A DNA stretch of 64,000 nucleotides from contig NZ_JAEULZ010000002.1 in the NCBI RefSeq assembly GCF_016793485.1, positions 1 to 64,000 on the forward strand. Direction: 5' to 3'. The number at the start of each line of letters is the position of its first letter. The stretch's first letter is position 1. The position numbers were made by a program, and so were the translations under genes. This document shows, piece by piece, positions 8,751 through 16,982 of the stretch. The stretch comes from Mesorhizobium sp. (GTDB lineage: Bacteria; Pseudomonadota; Alphaproteobacteria; Rhizobiales; Rhizobiaceae). Under the pieces are notes generated by a model. It made no database searches and was not told the origin of the DNA. It saw only the letters and a program-made list of their open reading frames with translations.

Positions 8751-9170
8751 ATGCCCAGTACACGCGAGGCCACGCTGGCGGCGCTGCACGCACGTCTTTT
8801 GACGGTGCCTGCCACAACCCTGCGCGGCGAGGTTCTGCCCGAGCGCGTGCCCGCCGCCGGGCTCCTGATCCTGCGGGACGGCGAACCGGGCGAGCCGGAG
8901 GTGACGCTCTCGCCTCTGCGCTACCACTACCAGCACCGCGCCGAGATCGAAGCGGTCGTGCAGGGCGCCGATCGGGACGCCGACTTCGACAGGCTGACCG
9001 CCAGCATTGGCGCGGCGCTCGCCGCCGACCGCACGCTTGGCGGGCTCTGCGACTGGGTCGAGGCGGAAGCCCCGCGCCCCGTAGACCTGCCGGTCGAGGG
9101 CGCGGCCAGCCTGAAGGCCGCCGTGATCCCGGTGGTGCTGCACTATTCCACGGCCGACCAGTTGGCCTGA
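8751..9170 (+). CDS. Tail terminator-like protein
   Basis: A 139-aa protein from the ATG at 8751. Its alpha/beta pattern (STREATLAALHARL at the start, VTLSPLRYHYQHRAEIEAVV in the middle) and its place between the head-tail connectors and tail tube suggest the tail-completion or terminator class (lambda gpU-like). Members in databases are often labelled 'acyl-CoA transferase', but no such catalytic motif is present here and the context is structural. The frame extends upstream into the cargo without a sensible start. Confidence 0.7.
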   Translation: MPSTREATLAALHARLLTVPATTLRGEVLPERVPAAGLLILRDGEPGEPEVTLSPLRYHYQHRAEIEAVVQGADRDADFDRLTASIGAALAADRTLGGLCDWVEAEAPRPVDLPVEGAASLKAAVIPVVLHYSTADQLA

Positions 9171-9194
9171 CCCCGACAACCCGAGGAGAACACC

Positions 9195-10136
9195 ATGGCA
9201 CGAGCCCAGGGGGCGCGGGCGCTGATGGCGCTTGCGTTCGAGACGACCTATGGAACGCCGCCCGTGGGCGGCTTCACCCGCATGCCCTTCGCCAGCACCT
9301 CGCTCGGCGCAGAGCAACCGCTGCTGAACTCGGAACTGCTGGGCTACGGTCGTGATCCGCTGGCGCCGATCAAGGATGCGGTGACGGCCGACGGCGATGT
9401 CGTCGTGCCGCTCGACGCGGAGGCCTTCGGCTTCTGGCTGAAGGCGGCCTTCGGCGCGCCGACGACCACGGGCGCGGAAGCGCCGTACAGCCACGAGTTC
9501 CAGTCGGGGTCGTGGACGCTGCCCAGCATGTCGATCGAAACCGGCATGCCGGAGGTTCCGCGCTATGCGATGTATTCCGGCTGCGTGCTCGACCAGATCA
9601 CCTGGCAGATGCAGCGCTCGGGCCTGCTGACCGCGACAGCGCGGCTGGTGGCGCAGGGCGAAACAGTCGGCACAAGTACCAGCGTGGGAACGCCCGCTGC
9701 GCTGGAGCTCAAGCGCTTCGGCCATTTCAACGGATCGATCACCAGGAACGGCTCCGCCCTTGGTAACGTCGTCTCGGCCGCCATCACCTACGCGAACAAC
9801 CTCGATCGGATCGAGACGATCCGGGCGGACGGCCGCATCGACGGCGCGGACCCGTCCATCGCAGCATTGACCGGCTCTATCGAGGTGCGCTTCGCCGATC
9901 AGACGCTGGTGACGCAGGCGATCAATGGCGAAGCCTGCGAGCTGGAATTCGCCTACGTGCTGCCCTCGGGTGCGAGCTTCACCTTCACCGTGCATGCCGT
10001 CTACCTGCCGCGCCCACGGATCGAGATCTCGGGTCCGCAGGGCGTCCAGGCGACGTTCGACTGGCAAGCCGCGCGGGACAGCACCGTCGGCAGGATGTGC
10101 ACCGCCACCCTCGTGAACGATGTGGAGACCTATTGA
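9195..10136 (+). CDS. Phage tail tube protein
   Basis: A 313-aa major tail protein, preceded by a good GAGGAG site. It starts MARAQGARALMALAFETTYG and has the long beta-rich pattern expected of siphovirus tail-tube subunits, with an extended C-terminal domain. It is followed by the gpG-type chaperone gene, whose ATG overlaps its TGA (TGATG). The order tube, chaperone, tape measure is diagnostic. Confidence 0.87.
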   Translation: MARAQGARALMALAFETTYGTPPVGGFTRMPFASTSLGAEQPLLNSELLGYGRDPLAPIKDAVTADGDVVVPLDAEAFGFWLKAAFGAPTTTGAEAPYSHEFQSGSWTLPSMSIETGMPEVPRYAMYSGCVLDQITWQMQRSGLLTATARLVAQGETVGTSTSVGTPAALELKRFGHFNGSITRNGSALGNVVSAAITYANNLDRIETIRADGRIDGADPSIAALTGSIEVRFADQTLVTQAINGEACELEFAYVLPSGASFTFTVHAVYLPRPRIEISGPQGVQATFDWQAARDSTVGRMCTATLVNDVETY

Positions 10137-10573
10137 TGCTGACTCTCGACCTGACGAACGCGCCGCGCTGGCATGATCTGGCGCCCGGCGTGCGGGTGCA
10201 GTTGCGCCCGCTGACCACTGCGCTGATGGTGGCGACGCGCAGCGATCCGGTGATTGAGGCGGTTTCGGAAGAAGCCTCCGACGAGGAGCGTGCCGTCGCC
10301 TTCGCCAAAGCGCTAGCGCGCCGGGCGGTGCTCGCCTGGGAGGGCGTAGGCGACGCCGATGGCAATGCCATCGACCCCAGCCCCGAGAGCATCGACGCGC
10401 TGCTCGACATCTGGCCGATCTTCGAGGCCTTCCAGCTGACCTATGTCTCGAAGGGCTTGCTGCTGGAACAGGAAAAAAACGCCTCCGCGCTCTCGCCGAT
10501 TGGTCCTTCGGTGGGGGCGAGCGCTACTGCGAAGCCTGCCCGCAAACCTGCCCGGACTGCCCGGCGCGGCTGA
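10136..10573 (+). CDS. gpG-like tail assembly chaperone
   Basis: A 145-aa product of normal termination. It opens MLTLDLTNAPRWHDLAPG and has a helical core, and is expected to coat the tape-measure protein during tail-tube polymerisation. The last ~30 residues after the slippery site are basic and low complexity (KPARKPARTARRG), typical of an alternative tail that is replaced in the frameshifted form. The ATG overlaps the tail-tube stop. Confidence 0.82.
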   Translation: MLTLDLTNAPRWHDLAPGVRVQLRPLTTALMVATRSDPVIEAVSEEASDEERAVAFAKALARRAVLAWEGVGDADGNAIDPSPESIDALLDIWPIFEAFQLTYVSKGLLLEQEKNASALSPIGPSVGASATAKPARKPARTARRG

Positions 10574-10800
10574 ACCGTCCGGAAACTCCAGAGGGTTGGC
10601 AGGTCTGGGACCTCGTCGGGCGTCTCGGCGGCCAGCTGCGCGTCCTGCCGGGCGCGGTGATCGGCTGGGACATGTCGGCCGCGCTGGCGCTCGGCGACGC
10701 GCTCGGCGTGCCACCGCTTGCCATTGCCGAACTGCTGCCTGTCATCGAGGCGGTGATGGTGGTCAAGCTCAACGAACAAGTGGAACGTCCCAATGGCTGA
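10136..10800 (+). CDS. gpGT-like chaperone fusion made by -1 frameshift
   Basis: After the slippery heptamer the -1 frame stays open from 10480 to the TGA ending at 10800, adding 106 residues in place of the basic gpG tail (~221 aa in total). The extension has a cysteine cluster, CEACPQTCPDC, then a helical segment (GWDMSAALALGDALG) and ends EQVERPNG. It has no independent ATG with a ribosome site at its beginning, and its stop overlaps the tape-measure start by eight bases, exactly as lambda gpT relates to gpH. The frame was checked codon by codon and has no stop. Confidence 0.82.
10474..10480 (+). promoter_or_regulatory. -1 programmed frameshift slippery site
   Basis: The heptamer A AAA AAC is read in the zero frame as AAA AAC, the canonical X XXY YYZ arrangement. 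It lies 94 bases before the zero-frame stop codon. Slippage shifts gpG into the T frame. It is the only long A-run in this GC-rich stretch. Confidence 0.85.
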
Positions 10801-12958
10801 GAAGCGTGTCTCCGTCCGGCTCGCCGCAGTCGGCGGGCGGCAAGTGCGCGCCGAGCTGGAAGGCGTGGGCGAAGCCGGATCGCGCGGCTTCGGGCGGCTC
10901 AGCCGGGAGATGGAAGCGGCGAACGGCCGGCTCGCGGCGTTTTCCCGCCGTGTGGCTGTAGCGGCTGCCGCAGCCGTGGCCGCCGCTGCCGCCGCTGGCG
11001 TGGCAATGATCCGGTCTGGTCTCCAGACGGTCGATGCGCAGGCGAAGCTCGCGCAGTCGCTCGGCACCACCGTCGCTTCGATCCAGACGCTGGAGCGCGC
11101 GGGCGAGCTGGCAGGCGTCTCGATGTCCGGCATCGAACAGGCCACGAAGGATCTGACGCGGCGTCTCAGCCAGGCGGCCGCCGGAACCGGCCCGGCTGCC
11201 GACGCACTGGACCGTCTTGGGCTCTCGGCCGGCGAGCTGATCGCCCTGCCGCTGGATCAGCGCGTCGGCGCGATCAACGCCGCCATCGAGCAGTTCGTCC
11301 CCGCTGCCGAGCGTGCCGCCGTGGCTGGTCAGCTCTTCGGCGAGGAAGGCTCCATCGCCATGAGCCGGATCGACACCGCAACGCTGCGCCAGGCCACGGA
11401 GGACGTGCTCGCTTTCGGGGTCGTGGTCTCGGAGCAGGATGCGGACCAGATCGAGCGGACGAACGACGCGATTTCACGGCTCGGGCTGATCTGGCGCGGG
11501 CTGTCAAACCAGCTGGCGGTCGCCGCGGCTCCAGCGCTGGAAGCCGTCGCCAATGCCATGGCGGCGGTCGCCAGCCGCACCGGCCCGCTCGGCATCGCGA
11601 TCCGCGGTCTCTTCGACAACATCGGTCGCCTGGCCACCTATGCCGCGACCTTCGCCGCATTCCTCGGCGGCCGCTGGGTTGCGGGATTGGCCGCAGCGGC
11701 GCTATCGGTGAGGGGCCTCGCAACCGCTCTCGTTGTTCTACGCGGGGCGCTCATCCGCACCGGCATTGGTGCGCTCATCGTTGGCGCGGGCGAACTGATC
11801 TACCAGTTCACCCAACTTGCCCAAGGTGCCGGTGGTTTCGGCAATGCGATGGCCTTGCTTGGCGACGTCGCCTCGGAGGTCTGGGATCGGATCAAGCTGG
11901 GCGGAGAGTCGCTTTCGCTCTCCCTCCAATCCGTGTGGGCTTCCATTCGCGCGGGCTGGCTTTCAGCGCTCCAAAAGATCCAGAAGACCTGGGCGGATTT
12001 CCTGCACGCGGCGGCGCGCGGCCTCGATGGTATTCCAGGCATGGAGTCCACCATGCTTGGCGTCTATGGAGCGGCCGTCAGTGCCGGGTCTGCCTTCTAC
12101 GAAACGGCTGGCGCGGCTGCGGAGGCGAGCGCAGAGGCAGATCGGCTCGCGGCTTCTGCGAGGGCAGCAGCAAACGCCGCAGTAGCGCCCCTCAGCTCGA
12201 TCGAAGCGCTACGTCAGGCACTATCGCGCGCCAGTGAACCCGACGGTTCTGCGCTGACCGATGCCACGGATGCAGCCCAACGGTTCGAAAGCGCCCTCGG
12301 CGATGCCGGGCGCGCAGCCACAGAAGCAGGTGCTGCCGCCGGAACGGCGGCCGTCGCAGCGAAGCCCGACACCGAGGCCGCCGTCACCGGCTGGCAGGCG
12401 GTAACCGCGGCGCTGAGCGACTATGCGAGCAAGGCGCGCGAGATCGGCGGCGGTATCGGCCAGAGCCTCGTCAGCGCCTTCCAGTCGGCGGAGAACGCCG
12501 TCGGGGAGTTCGTGAAAACGGGCAAGCTCAATTTCACCGACCTCGTCACGTCGCTCATTGCCGATCTCGCCAAGCTCGCGGCACGGCGGTTCATCCTCGG
12601 CCCCATTGCGAATGCACTTGGTGGCATTCTCGGCCAGGCCGGTGGCCTGTTCGCCAATGTGCTGCACGCGGGCGGCATCGTCGGAGCTGCCGGACCGGCA
12701 CGCATGGTGCCTGCGCTCGCCTTCGCCGCAGCGCCCCGGATGCACTCCGGGGGAACCGTTGGTCTGCGCCATGATGAGGTGCCCGCGATCCTGCAGCGGG
12801 GCGAGCGGGTGCTCTCGCGGCGCGAGGCACAGAGCTACGGGACGGGCGGCGTCAACATCACGATCATGGCCCGCGACGCCGAAAGCTTTCGGCAGTCCCG
12901 AACGCAGGTCGCTGCCGACATCGCCCGCGCCGTGTCGCTCGGCCGGAGGGGCATGTGA
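10793..12958 (+). CDS. Phage tail tape measure protein
   Basis: A 721-aa rod protein that sets tail length and helps DNA ejection. It has an N-terminal coiled region, an Ala/Val-rich hydrophobic stretch at ~47-66, a second hydrophobic region at ~300-345, an Ala-rich helical middle, and a Gly-rich C-terminus that ends with NITIMARDAESFRQSR, a motif common at the end of tape measures in these phages. It overlaps the T extension upstream and the DUF2460-like gene downstream. It is short for the class, implying a tail of about 100 nm (inference from the usual ~0.15 nm per residue). Confidence 0.88.
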   Translation: MAEKRVSVRLAAVGGRQVRAELEGVGEAGSRGFGRLSREMEAANGRLAAFSRRVAVAAAAAVAAAAAAGVAMIRSGLQTVDAQAKLAQSLGTTVASIQTLERAGELAGVSMSGIEQATKDLTRRLSQAAAGTGPAADALDRLGLSAGELIALPLDQRVGAINAAIEQFVPAAERAAVAGQLFGEEGSIAMSRIDTATLRQATEDVLAFGVVVSEQDADQIERTNDAISRLGLIWRGLSNQLAVAAAPALEAVANAMAAVASRTGPLGIAIRGLFDNIGRLATYAATFAAFLGGRWVAGLAAAALSVRGLATALVVLRGALIRTGIGALIVGAGELIYQFTQLAQGAGGFGNAMALLGDVASEVWDRIKLGGESLSLSLQSVWASIRAGWLSALQKIQKTWADFLHAAARGLDGIPGMESTMLGVYGAAVSAGSAFYETAGAAAEASAEADRLAASARAAANAAVAPLSSIEALRQALSRASEPDGSALTDATDAAQRFESALGDAGRAATEAGAAAGTAAVAAKPDTEAAVTGWQAVTAALSDYASKAREIGGGIGQSLVSAFQSAENAVGEFVKTGKLNFTDLVTSLIADLAKLAARRFILGPIANALGGILGQAGGLFANVLHAGGIVGAAGPARMVPALAFAAAPRMHSGGTVGLRHDEVPAILQRGERVLSRREAQSYGTGGVNITIMARDAESFRQSRTQVAADIARAVSLGRRGM

Positions 12959-13584
12959 TGGCGTTTCATGATGTCCGGTTTCCCGACGATATCAGCCGGG
13001 GCGCACGCGGCGGGCCGGAGCGGCGCACGCAAATCGTCGAGCTCGCCTCAGGCGACGAGGAGCGCAACGCCAGCTGGGCGAACTCGCGCCGCCGCTACGA
13101 CGTCGCCTACGGCATCCGCCGCGCGGACGATCTGGCGGCGGTCGTGGCCTTCTTCGAAGCGCGCAACGGTCGCCTCCATGGCTTCCGCTTCAAGGACTGG
13201 GGCGACCACAAGTCCTGCCTGCCCTCGGGTACGCCATCGCCAACCGACCAAGCCATCGGCACCGGCGACGACACGACGACCGCCTTCCAACTGGTCAAGC
13301 GTTACGCCTCGGGCGCGCAATCCTGGACGCGCGCCATTGCCAAACCAGTGACCGGAACCGTGCGCATCGCCCTCGGCGGGGTCGAGCAGCCTTCCGGCTG
13401 GTCGGTCGACACCGCCACCGGCGTCGTCACCTTCAGCGCCGCGCCGGGCGCTGGCGTCGCGATCACCGCGGGCTTCGAGTTCGACGTGCCCGTCCGCTTC
13501 GATGCCGACGTGCTCGACGTCACGCTCGACCTCGAGCGGCTCGGCTCGATCACCTCCATTCCGCTTCTGGAACTGCGCCGATGA
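12958..13584 (+). CDS. DUF2460-like distal tail protein (RcGTA gp12-like)
   Basis: A 208-aa protein beginning MAFHDVRFPDDISRGARGG, the usual start of the family that corresponds to the distal tail protein in the Rhodobacter gene transfer agent. Middle signatures include NSRRRYDVAYGIRR and GFRFKDWGDHKS. It is translated from an ATG overlapping the tape-measure stop and should form the ring joining the tail tube to the hub. Confidence 0.88.
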   Translation: MAFHDVRFPDDISRGARGGPERRTQIVELASGDEERNASWANSRRRYDVAYGIRRADDLAAVVAFFEARNGRLHGFRFKDWGDHKSCLPSGTPSPTDQAIGTGDDTTTAFQLVKRYASGAQSWTRAIAKPVTGTVRIALGGVEQPSGWSVDTATGVVTFSAAPGAGVAITAGFEFDVPVRFDADVLDVTLDLERLGSITSIPLLELRR

Positions 13585-14465
13585 AAACCCTTGATCCCGA
13601 CCTGCAGGCCCATCTCGAAGATGGCACGACGACGCTCGCCTGGTGCTGGCGGATCATGCGCGCCGATGGCGTCACCTTCGGCTTCACCGACCACGACCGG
13701 ACGCTCAGCTTCGACGGGACGGATTTCGAGCCCGAGAGCGGGCTGACAGCGTCCGAGGTGCGCTCGGGTTCGGACCTCTCGGTCGATGCGCAGGACGCCG
13801 AAGGCGTGCTGACCTCGGACCGGATCACCGAGACCGACATCCTCGACGGCCGCTGGGACAATGCGGCGGTCGAGGTCTGGCGCGTGAACTGGGCTGACAC
13901 GGGCCAGCGCGTGCTGATGCGGCGCGGCGCCATCGGCCAGATCCGGCGCGGGCGGCTGGCCTTCGTCGCGGAGGTACGCTCGCTCGCTCATGTGCTGGGC
14001 CAGACGGTCGGGCGGACCTTCCAGGCGACCTGCGATGCCGCGCTCGGCGATGCGCGGTGCGGCGTCGATCTGGAGGATCCCGCCTTCAAGGGCACAGGTG
14101 CTGTGATCGATCTCCTGCGAGACCGTGCCTTCACCGCCACGGGCTTCGGCGGCTTCGCCCCCGGCTGGTTCACCTTTGGCACCATCGACTGGACGAGCGG
14201 CGCGAACGCCGGGCGGCGCACCGAGGTGCTGGGCCATGACGTTACGGATGGCATCGCGGTGCTGACGCTGCTCGAGGCGCCGGTGCGCGCGATCGCCGAG
14301 GGCGACGGCTTCACGATCCGCGCAGGCTGCGACAAGCGGATGGAGACCTGCGGCGCGAAGTTCGCCAACACCGCCAACTTCCGAGGCTTCCCGCACATCC
14401 CCGGCCAGGACGCGGTGCTGCGCTATGCCACGAAGGATGGTGGGCACGAGGGCGGCGTTCTCTGA
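13581..14465 (+). CDS. DUF2163-like tail hub protein (RcGTA gp13-like)
   Basis: A 294-aa protein of the DUF2163 family with the C-terminal beta-barrel region found in GTA gp13. Visible signatures are TLAWCWRIMRADG, GFTDHDRTLSFDG and CDKRMETCGAKFANTANFRGFPHIPG. It builds the tail hub. Cysteines in the last 60 residues may bind a metal or a cluster in this family (inference). Its stop codon lies inside a strong hairpin, and the tail series is then interrupted by about 2 kb of minus-strand cargo. Confidence 0.87.
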   Translation: MKTLDPDLQAHLEDGTTTLAWCWRIMRADGVTFGFTDHDRTLSFDGTDFEPESGLTASEVRSGSDLSVDAQDAEGVLTSDRITETDILDGRWDNAAVEVWRVNWADTGQRVLMRRGAIGQIRRGRLAFVAEVRSLAHVLGQTVGRTFQATCDAALGDARCGVDLEDPAFKGTGAVIDLLRDRAFTATGFGGFAPGWFTFGTIDWTSGANAGRRTEVLGHDVTDGIAVLTLLEAPVRAIAEGDGFTIRAGCDKRMETCGAKFANTANFRGFPHIPGQDAVLRYATKDGGHEGGVL

Positions 14466-14488
14466 GCATGCTGGAAGAGAACGCCGCC
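14451..14488. terminator. 13-bp perfect inverted repeat spanning the DUF2163 stop
   Basis: GGCGGCGTTCTCT and AGAGAACGCCGCC flank a 12-base loop. The left arm is the last codons and stop region of the + strand tail gene, and the right arm belongs to the inserted segment. It sits between converging units (stop of the minus operon at 14519) and could act on both strands. There is no T-run on either side. Confidence 0.5.
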
Positions 14489-14518
14489 GTGTTGCGGACG
14501 TCGACTTTGTCGACACGG

Positions 14519-15037
14519 CTACCGCAGCGGGAACTTAAGGTCTTTCCCGAAGCTCAGGCCGGACACCTTGCAGTGGGTGCGAAGGGCCTGTCTCAGTTGG
14601 TCTTGGCTAATGTTCTTGCTGATCCACCACCCAGACTTGGTCTGCATGACCGGGAGATGAGGGCTGTGAGGATGGATTTCGTTTGGCTTCAGCGAGATAA
14701 GCCGTCGTCCTCTGGTGTGAATCGTTGCAAGAGAAACCAGAGCCTCCGGTGCAACAAATGCCGTCATGTCAACGACCCGCCCAAATACCTGGGCCAAAGT
14801 ATTCGCGGAAAAAGCAACCCCAAGGAACTCGGCGGCGTACTTTCCGCGTTCCGAGATGACGGCATCCAGAATCGGCTGGTGGGACAGCGTGGTGGTAGAA
14901 GCAGGTGTGCGACGAACGCTTTCTCCAAGGGTGGATGCGATTTCGTCATCGAGCGCGGAGTGCATGTTCAGCAGGGCTTCAACGAAGGAGATGGGCAAAG
15001 ACACGAGCACGGTTCGTGCGGAGGATTCGCAGTTCAT
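14519..15037 (-). CDS. Unknown 172-aa protein, third gene of the cargo operon
   Basis: I do not recognise this family. It is soluble, with no signal peptide or membrane helix. It begins with a helical hydrophobic stretch (VLVSLPISFVEALLNMHSALDDEI), has a middle of RGKYAAEFLGVAF, and ends in a basic segment (SFGKDLKFPLR). Its ATG overlaps the stop of the DUF4258-like gene by four bases (ATGA), so it is translationally coupled to it. The coupling suggests a shared job. An effector or antitoxin role is only a guess. Confidence 0.6.
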   Translation of the reverse strand: MNCESSARTVLVSLPISFVEALLNMHSALDDEIASTLGESVRRTPASTTTLSHQPILDAVISERGKYAAEFLGVAFSANTLAQVFGRVVDMTAFVAPEALVSLATIHTRGRRLISLKPNEIHPHSPHLPVMQTKSGWWISKNISQDQLRQALRTHCKVSGLSFGKDLKFPLR

Positions 15038-15327
15038 GATCTCCTCCTGCGCTTCCCGCTGTCTGCTTGAGACGGTTTCCGGTCCGAGTGGTAGAGCGTG
15101 ATGACGTCTTCGCCATCGACAACTAACTTGGTACCCCGCAAACGTTCTAGTTGCTGGATCTCGTGCCGGCGTCGCTCAATCTCGCGGACTGCGTCCTTGT
15201 CGCTGAGAAAGAAAGCATCGTCGGCCACACGCGTCGCCACACTGAGAACCAGACTGACGTCGGCGTTTCGGAAGCCTCGCTGGCGCATCCGTGTCTCGGC
15301 ATGATGGGTGAAGCGCAGGTCATACAT
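15034..15327 (-). CDS. Small DUF4258-like protein
   Basis: A 97-aa protein starting MYDLRFTHHAETRMRQRGF. The H-H-x-E-x-R-M-x-x-R-G pattern at residues 8-18 is the hallmark of DUF4258, a small alpha/beta fold related in shape to RelE/BrnT toxin-like proteins. It continues with a helical ERRRHEIQQLERLRG and a strand pair around VVDGEDVITLYH. The start lies inside the end of the HTH gene (eight-base overlap). A toxin-like or RNA-binding role is possible from fold resemblance, but not shown. Confidence 0.7.
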   Translation of the reverse strand: MYDLRFTHHAETRMRQRGFRNADVSLVLSVATRVADDAFFLSDKDAVREIERRRHEIQQLERLRGTKLVVDGEDVITLYHSDRKPSQADSGKRRRRS

Positions 15328-16318
15328 CGTCGTTCTCCTTCGCTTCGTCCGACGGTTCCACCGAACTTGGGACATCGAGGTCGTCGAGCAGCGACATAAG
15401 CTCATCGCGCTCCGTTCTACGCTTTGCGAGTTCTTCGTCGGGAATTCGACCGACGATCCATGCGATCCGCTCGGCCGCTTTCTCGTCAACGAGCAAGTCG
15501 GCCGGGATTTCCCTTAGCCGCACGTGTCCTCGCAAGAGGGCATACTCGGCATCAGGGTCGCCTCCCGTCAGTTGGGCAATAAGATCGGCGCCGATCCGAT
15601 ACTCGGGCATACCCTCGCTGGTCTTCCAGCCGGTGCCCCGCTCAAACGAGACAGTCTTTGCTTCAACCTGCTTCGCGAAGTGGTCAAGGAAATCGGCGAA
15701 AGGGTTATTCTGTGATGGATCGAAACCGAGGTCGAAGGCATCAGGACCGACGTGCTCGCCAAACAGATCACGCTTCCCGATGGAGTCACGCTCCTCCGCC
15801 GCGCCGTCCAACGACCGATAGGCGGCATTAGCAAATGAGAAGTGTCCGCCTCCGAGGTCCATAAGCCGTTCGGCAGCGTCCTCTATCTCTGCGACCCGCT
15901 CACGTCGCCACGCGAGGCTTCCTTCGGCCAGCAATGTGGCAAACAGCGGCGCCATCACGATCTGCGATTGGATCGGAATGCCATAGATGTGCTGGACCAT
16001 GTTGAACGCCATGGCTGTCTCTGCATCGAGCATCGTGCGCAAAGGTCGGTAGCCGAACTGCCGGAGAGACGCTTCACGCTCTGCTTCGTCCGTGGGGGGC
16101 TTGGAAAGTTCATCAAGGGTGACGCCAAGGGCTTTCGCCAAGCCCTCCGCGACCCGGTCATTGGCGGGATATGTGCCGTCCTTCGTGCTCTCGATGCGCT
16201 TGATGGTGGGCAGGCTGACCTTGTTCTTGCCCTTGGTGGCTTCAGCCAGTTGTTCCTGAGTCCAGCGCTTGCGGTCTCGGGAGTGTCTAAGTGCGCCCGG
16301 ATGGATTGCAGTGGTCAT
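15320..16318 (-). CDS. XRE-family HTH protein with a large C-terminal domain
   Basis: A 332-aa protein with an N-terminal Cro/C1-type HTH (residues ~8-70: QEQLAEATKGKNKVSLPTIK then GLAKALGVTLDEL). A ~250-residue C-terminal region that I do not recognise follows. It lacks HExxH, so it is not an ImmA-type peptidase. It ends in a very acidic tail (SSVEPSDEAKENDDV). It is first in the operon, with a palindrome in its promoter, and is probably an autorepressor. The same HTH-plus-small-protein layout is typical of toxin-antitoxin or phage-borne defence operons (inference). Confidence 0.8.
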   Translation of the reverse strand: MTTAIHPGALRHSRDRKRWTQEQLAEATKGKNKVSLPTIKRIESTKDGTYPANDRVAEGLAKALGVTLDELSKPPTDEAEREASLRQFGYRPLRTMLDAETAMAFNMVQHIYGIPIQSQIVMAPLFATLLAEGSLAWRRERVAEIEDAAERLMDLGGGHFSFANAAYRSLDGAAEERDSIGKRDLFGEHVGPDAFDLGFDPSQNNPFADFLDHFAKQVEAKTVSFERGTGWKTSEGMPEYRIGADLIAQLTGGDPDAEYALLRGHVRLREIPADLLVDEKAAERIAWIVGRIPDEELAKRRTERDELMSLLDDLDVPSSVEPSDEAKENDDV

Positions 16319-16347
16319 GATTGAGCCTCCTAGTCTCTGGAGGGAAT

Positions 16348-16380
16348 ATGATGCCTATTTTTTGTCCAAACCAGCATCAT
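16348..16380 (-). promoter_or_regulatory. Palindromic promoter region of the cargo operon
   Basis: ATGATGC-(19 nt)-GCATCAT lies 30-62 bases upstream of the HTH gene. Read on the minus strand, the spacer contains a possible -35 (TTGGAC) and is AT-rich toward a CATATT-like -10. It is a good candidate operator for the HTH protein. Confidence 0.5.
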
Positions 16381-16544
16381 CTTAGATTAATGATACTAAT
16401 TTTGCTGGTTATCAGGTGTCTCCGCTCGCCATGGAACGAGCCAAAAGGATCTTCATTATGAGCAAGAAATCCAGCTTTCGCCGACTTGGCGCTGCTCGTG
16501 ATACTTCTCGGTATCAATCTGAGCCAGCAGTCTCTCAGGGGACC

Positions 16545-16976
16545 GTGACCGATCCCACCCGCGTCATCTCCATTGCGCGGGCCTGGCTCGGCACGCCCTA
16601 CCACGACCAGGCGAGCCTGCGCGGCGTCGGCTGCGACTGCCTCGGGCTGGCCCGGGGCGTCTGGCGCGAAGTCATCGGCCCCGAGCCGTTCCCGATCCCG
16701 CCCTACAGCCGGGATTGGGGCGAGACCGGACCGCGCGAGGTTCTCGCCGAGGGCGCACGGCGCATGATGATCGAGGTCGAACCCTCGTATGCCGGTCCCG
16801 GCGCGCTGGTCCTCTTCCGAATGAAGCCCCGCGCCATCGCCAAGCATGTCGGGATCCTGACCGCGCCCAACAGCTTCCTCCACGCCTATGAGCGGCTCGG
16901 CGTAATCGAAGAGCCGCTCACGCAATCCTGGCACCGGCGCATCGCCTTCGTATTCCTCTTCCCGGAAAAGATCTGA
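16545..16976 (+). CDS. NlpC/P60 family peptidase of the tail tip (RcGTA gp14-like)
   Basis: A ~143-aa peptidoglycan endopeptidase of the tail tip that helps the phage pass the cell wall. The family core starts with DPTRVISIARAWLGTPYHDQ. The catalytic Cys is at ~32 (GCDCLG) and the His at ~103 (KHVGIL). The frame is open back to an ATG at 16416, but those 43 residues are junction DNA from the cargo segment and unlike the family, so I choose the GTG at 16545, preceded by AGGGG. If the longer form is used, the protein gains a basic N-terminal extension. Confidence 0.85.
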   Translation: MTDPTRVISIARAWLGTPYHDQASLRGVGCDCLGLARGVWREVIGPEPFPIPPYSRDWGETGPREVLAEGARRMMIEVEPSYAGPGALVLFRMKPRAIAKHVGILTAPNSFLHAYERLGVIEEPLTQSWHRRIAFVFLFPEKI

Positions 16977-16982
16977 TCCACC

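Larger units (their letters stand above)
14466..16544. other. Minus-strand accessory operon inserted in the tail module
   Basis: RcGTA-like tails normally have DUF2163 followed immediately by NlpC/P60. Here about 2.1 kb of opposite-strand DNA lies between them, holding three tightly overlapped genes with their own promoter region. Phage genes on both sides appear complete. The segment is less GC-rich around its promoter (16340-16420). No transposase or flanking repeat was found. Confidence 0.7.

Noticed and set aside
8751-9170. Acyl-CoA transferase
   Set aside because: A label I recall for homologues, but no catalytic motif is seen and both neighbours are tail genes; kept as tail terminator-like.
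15320-16318. ImmA/IrrE-type peptidase in the HTH cargo protein
   Set aside because: The C-terminal region was scanned for HExxH and none is present.
16416-16544. N-terminal extension of the NlpC/P60 gene
   Set aside because: The 43 residues are unlike the family and lie in the cargo junction; the GTG at 16545 gives a normal family start.
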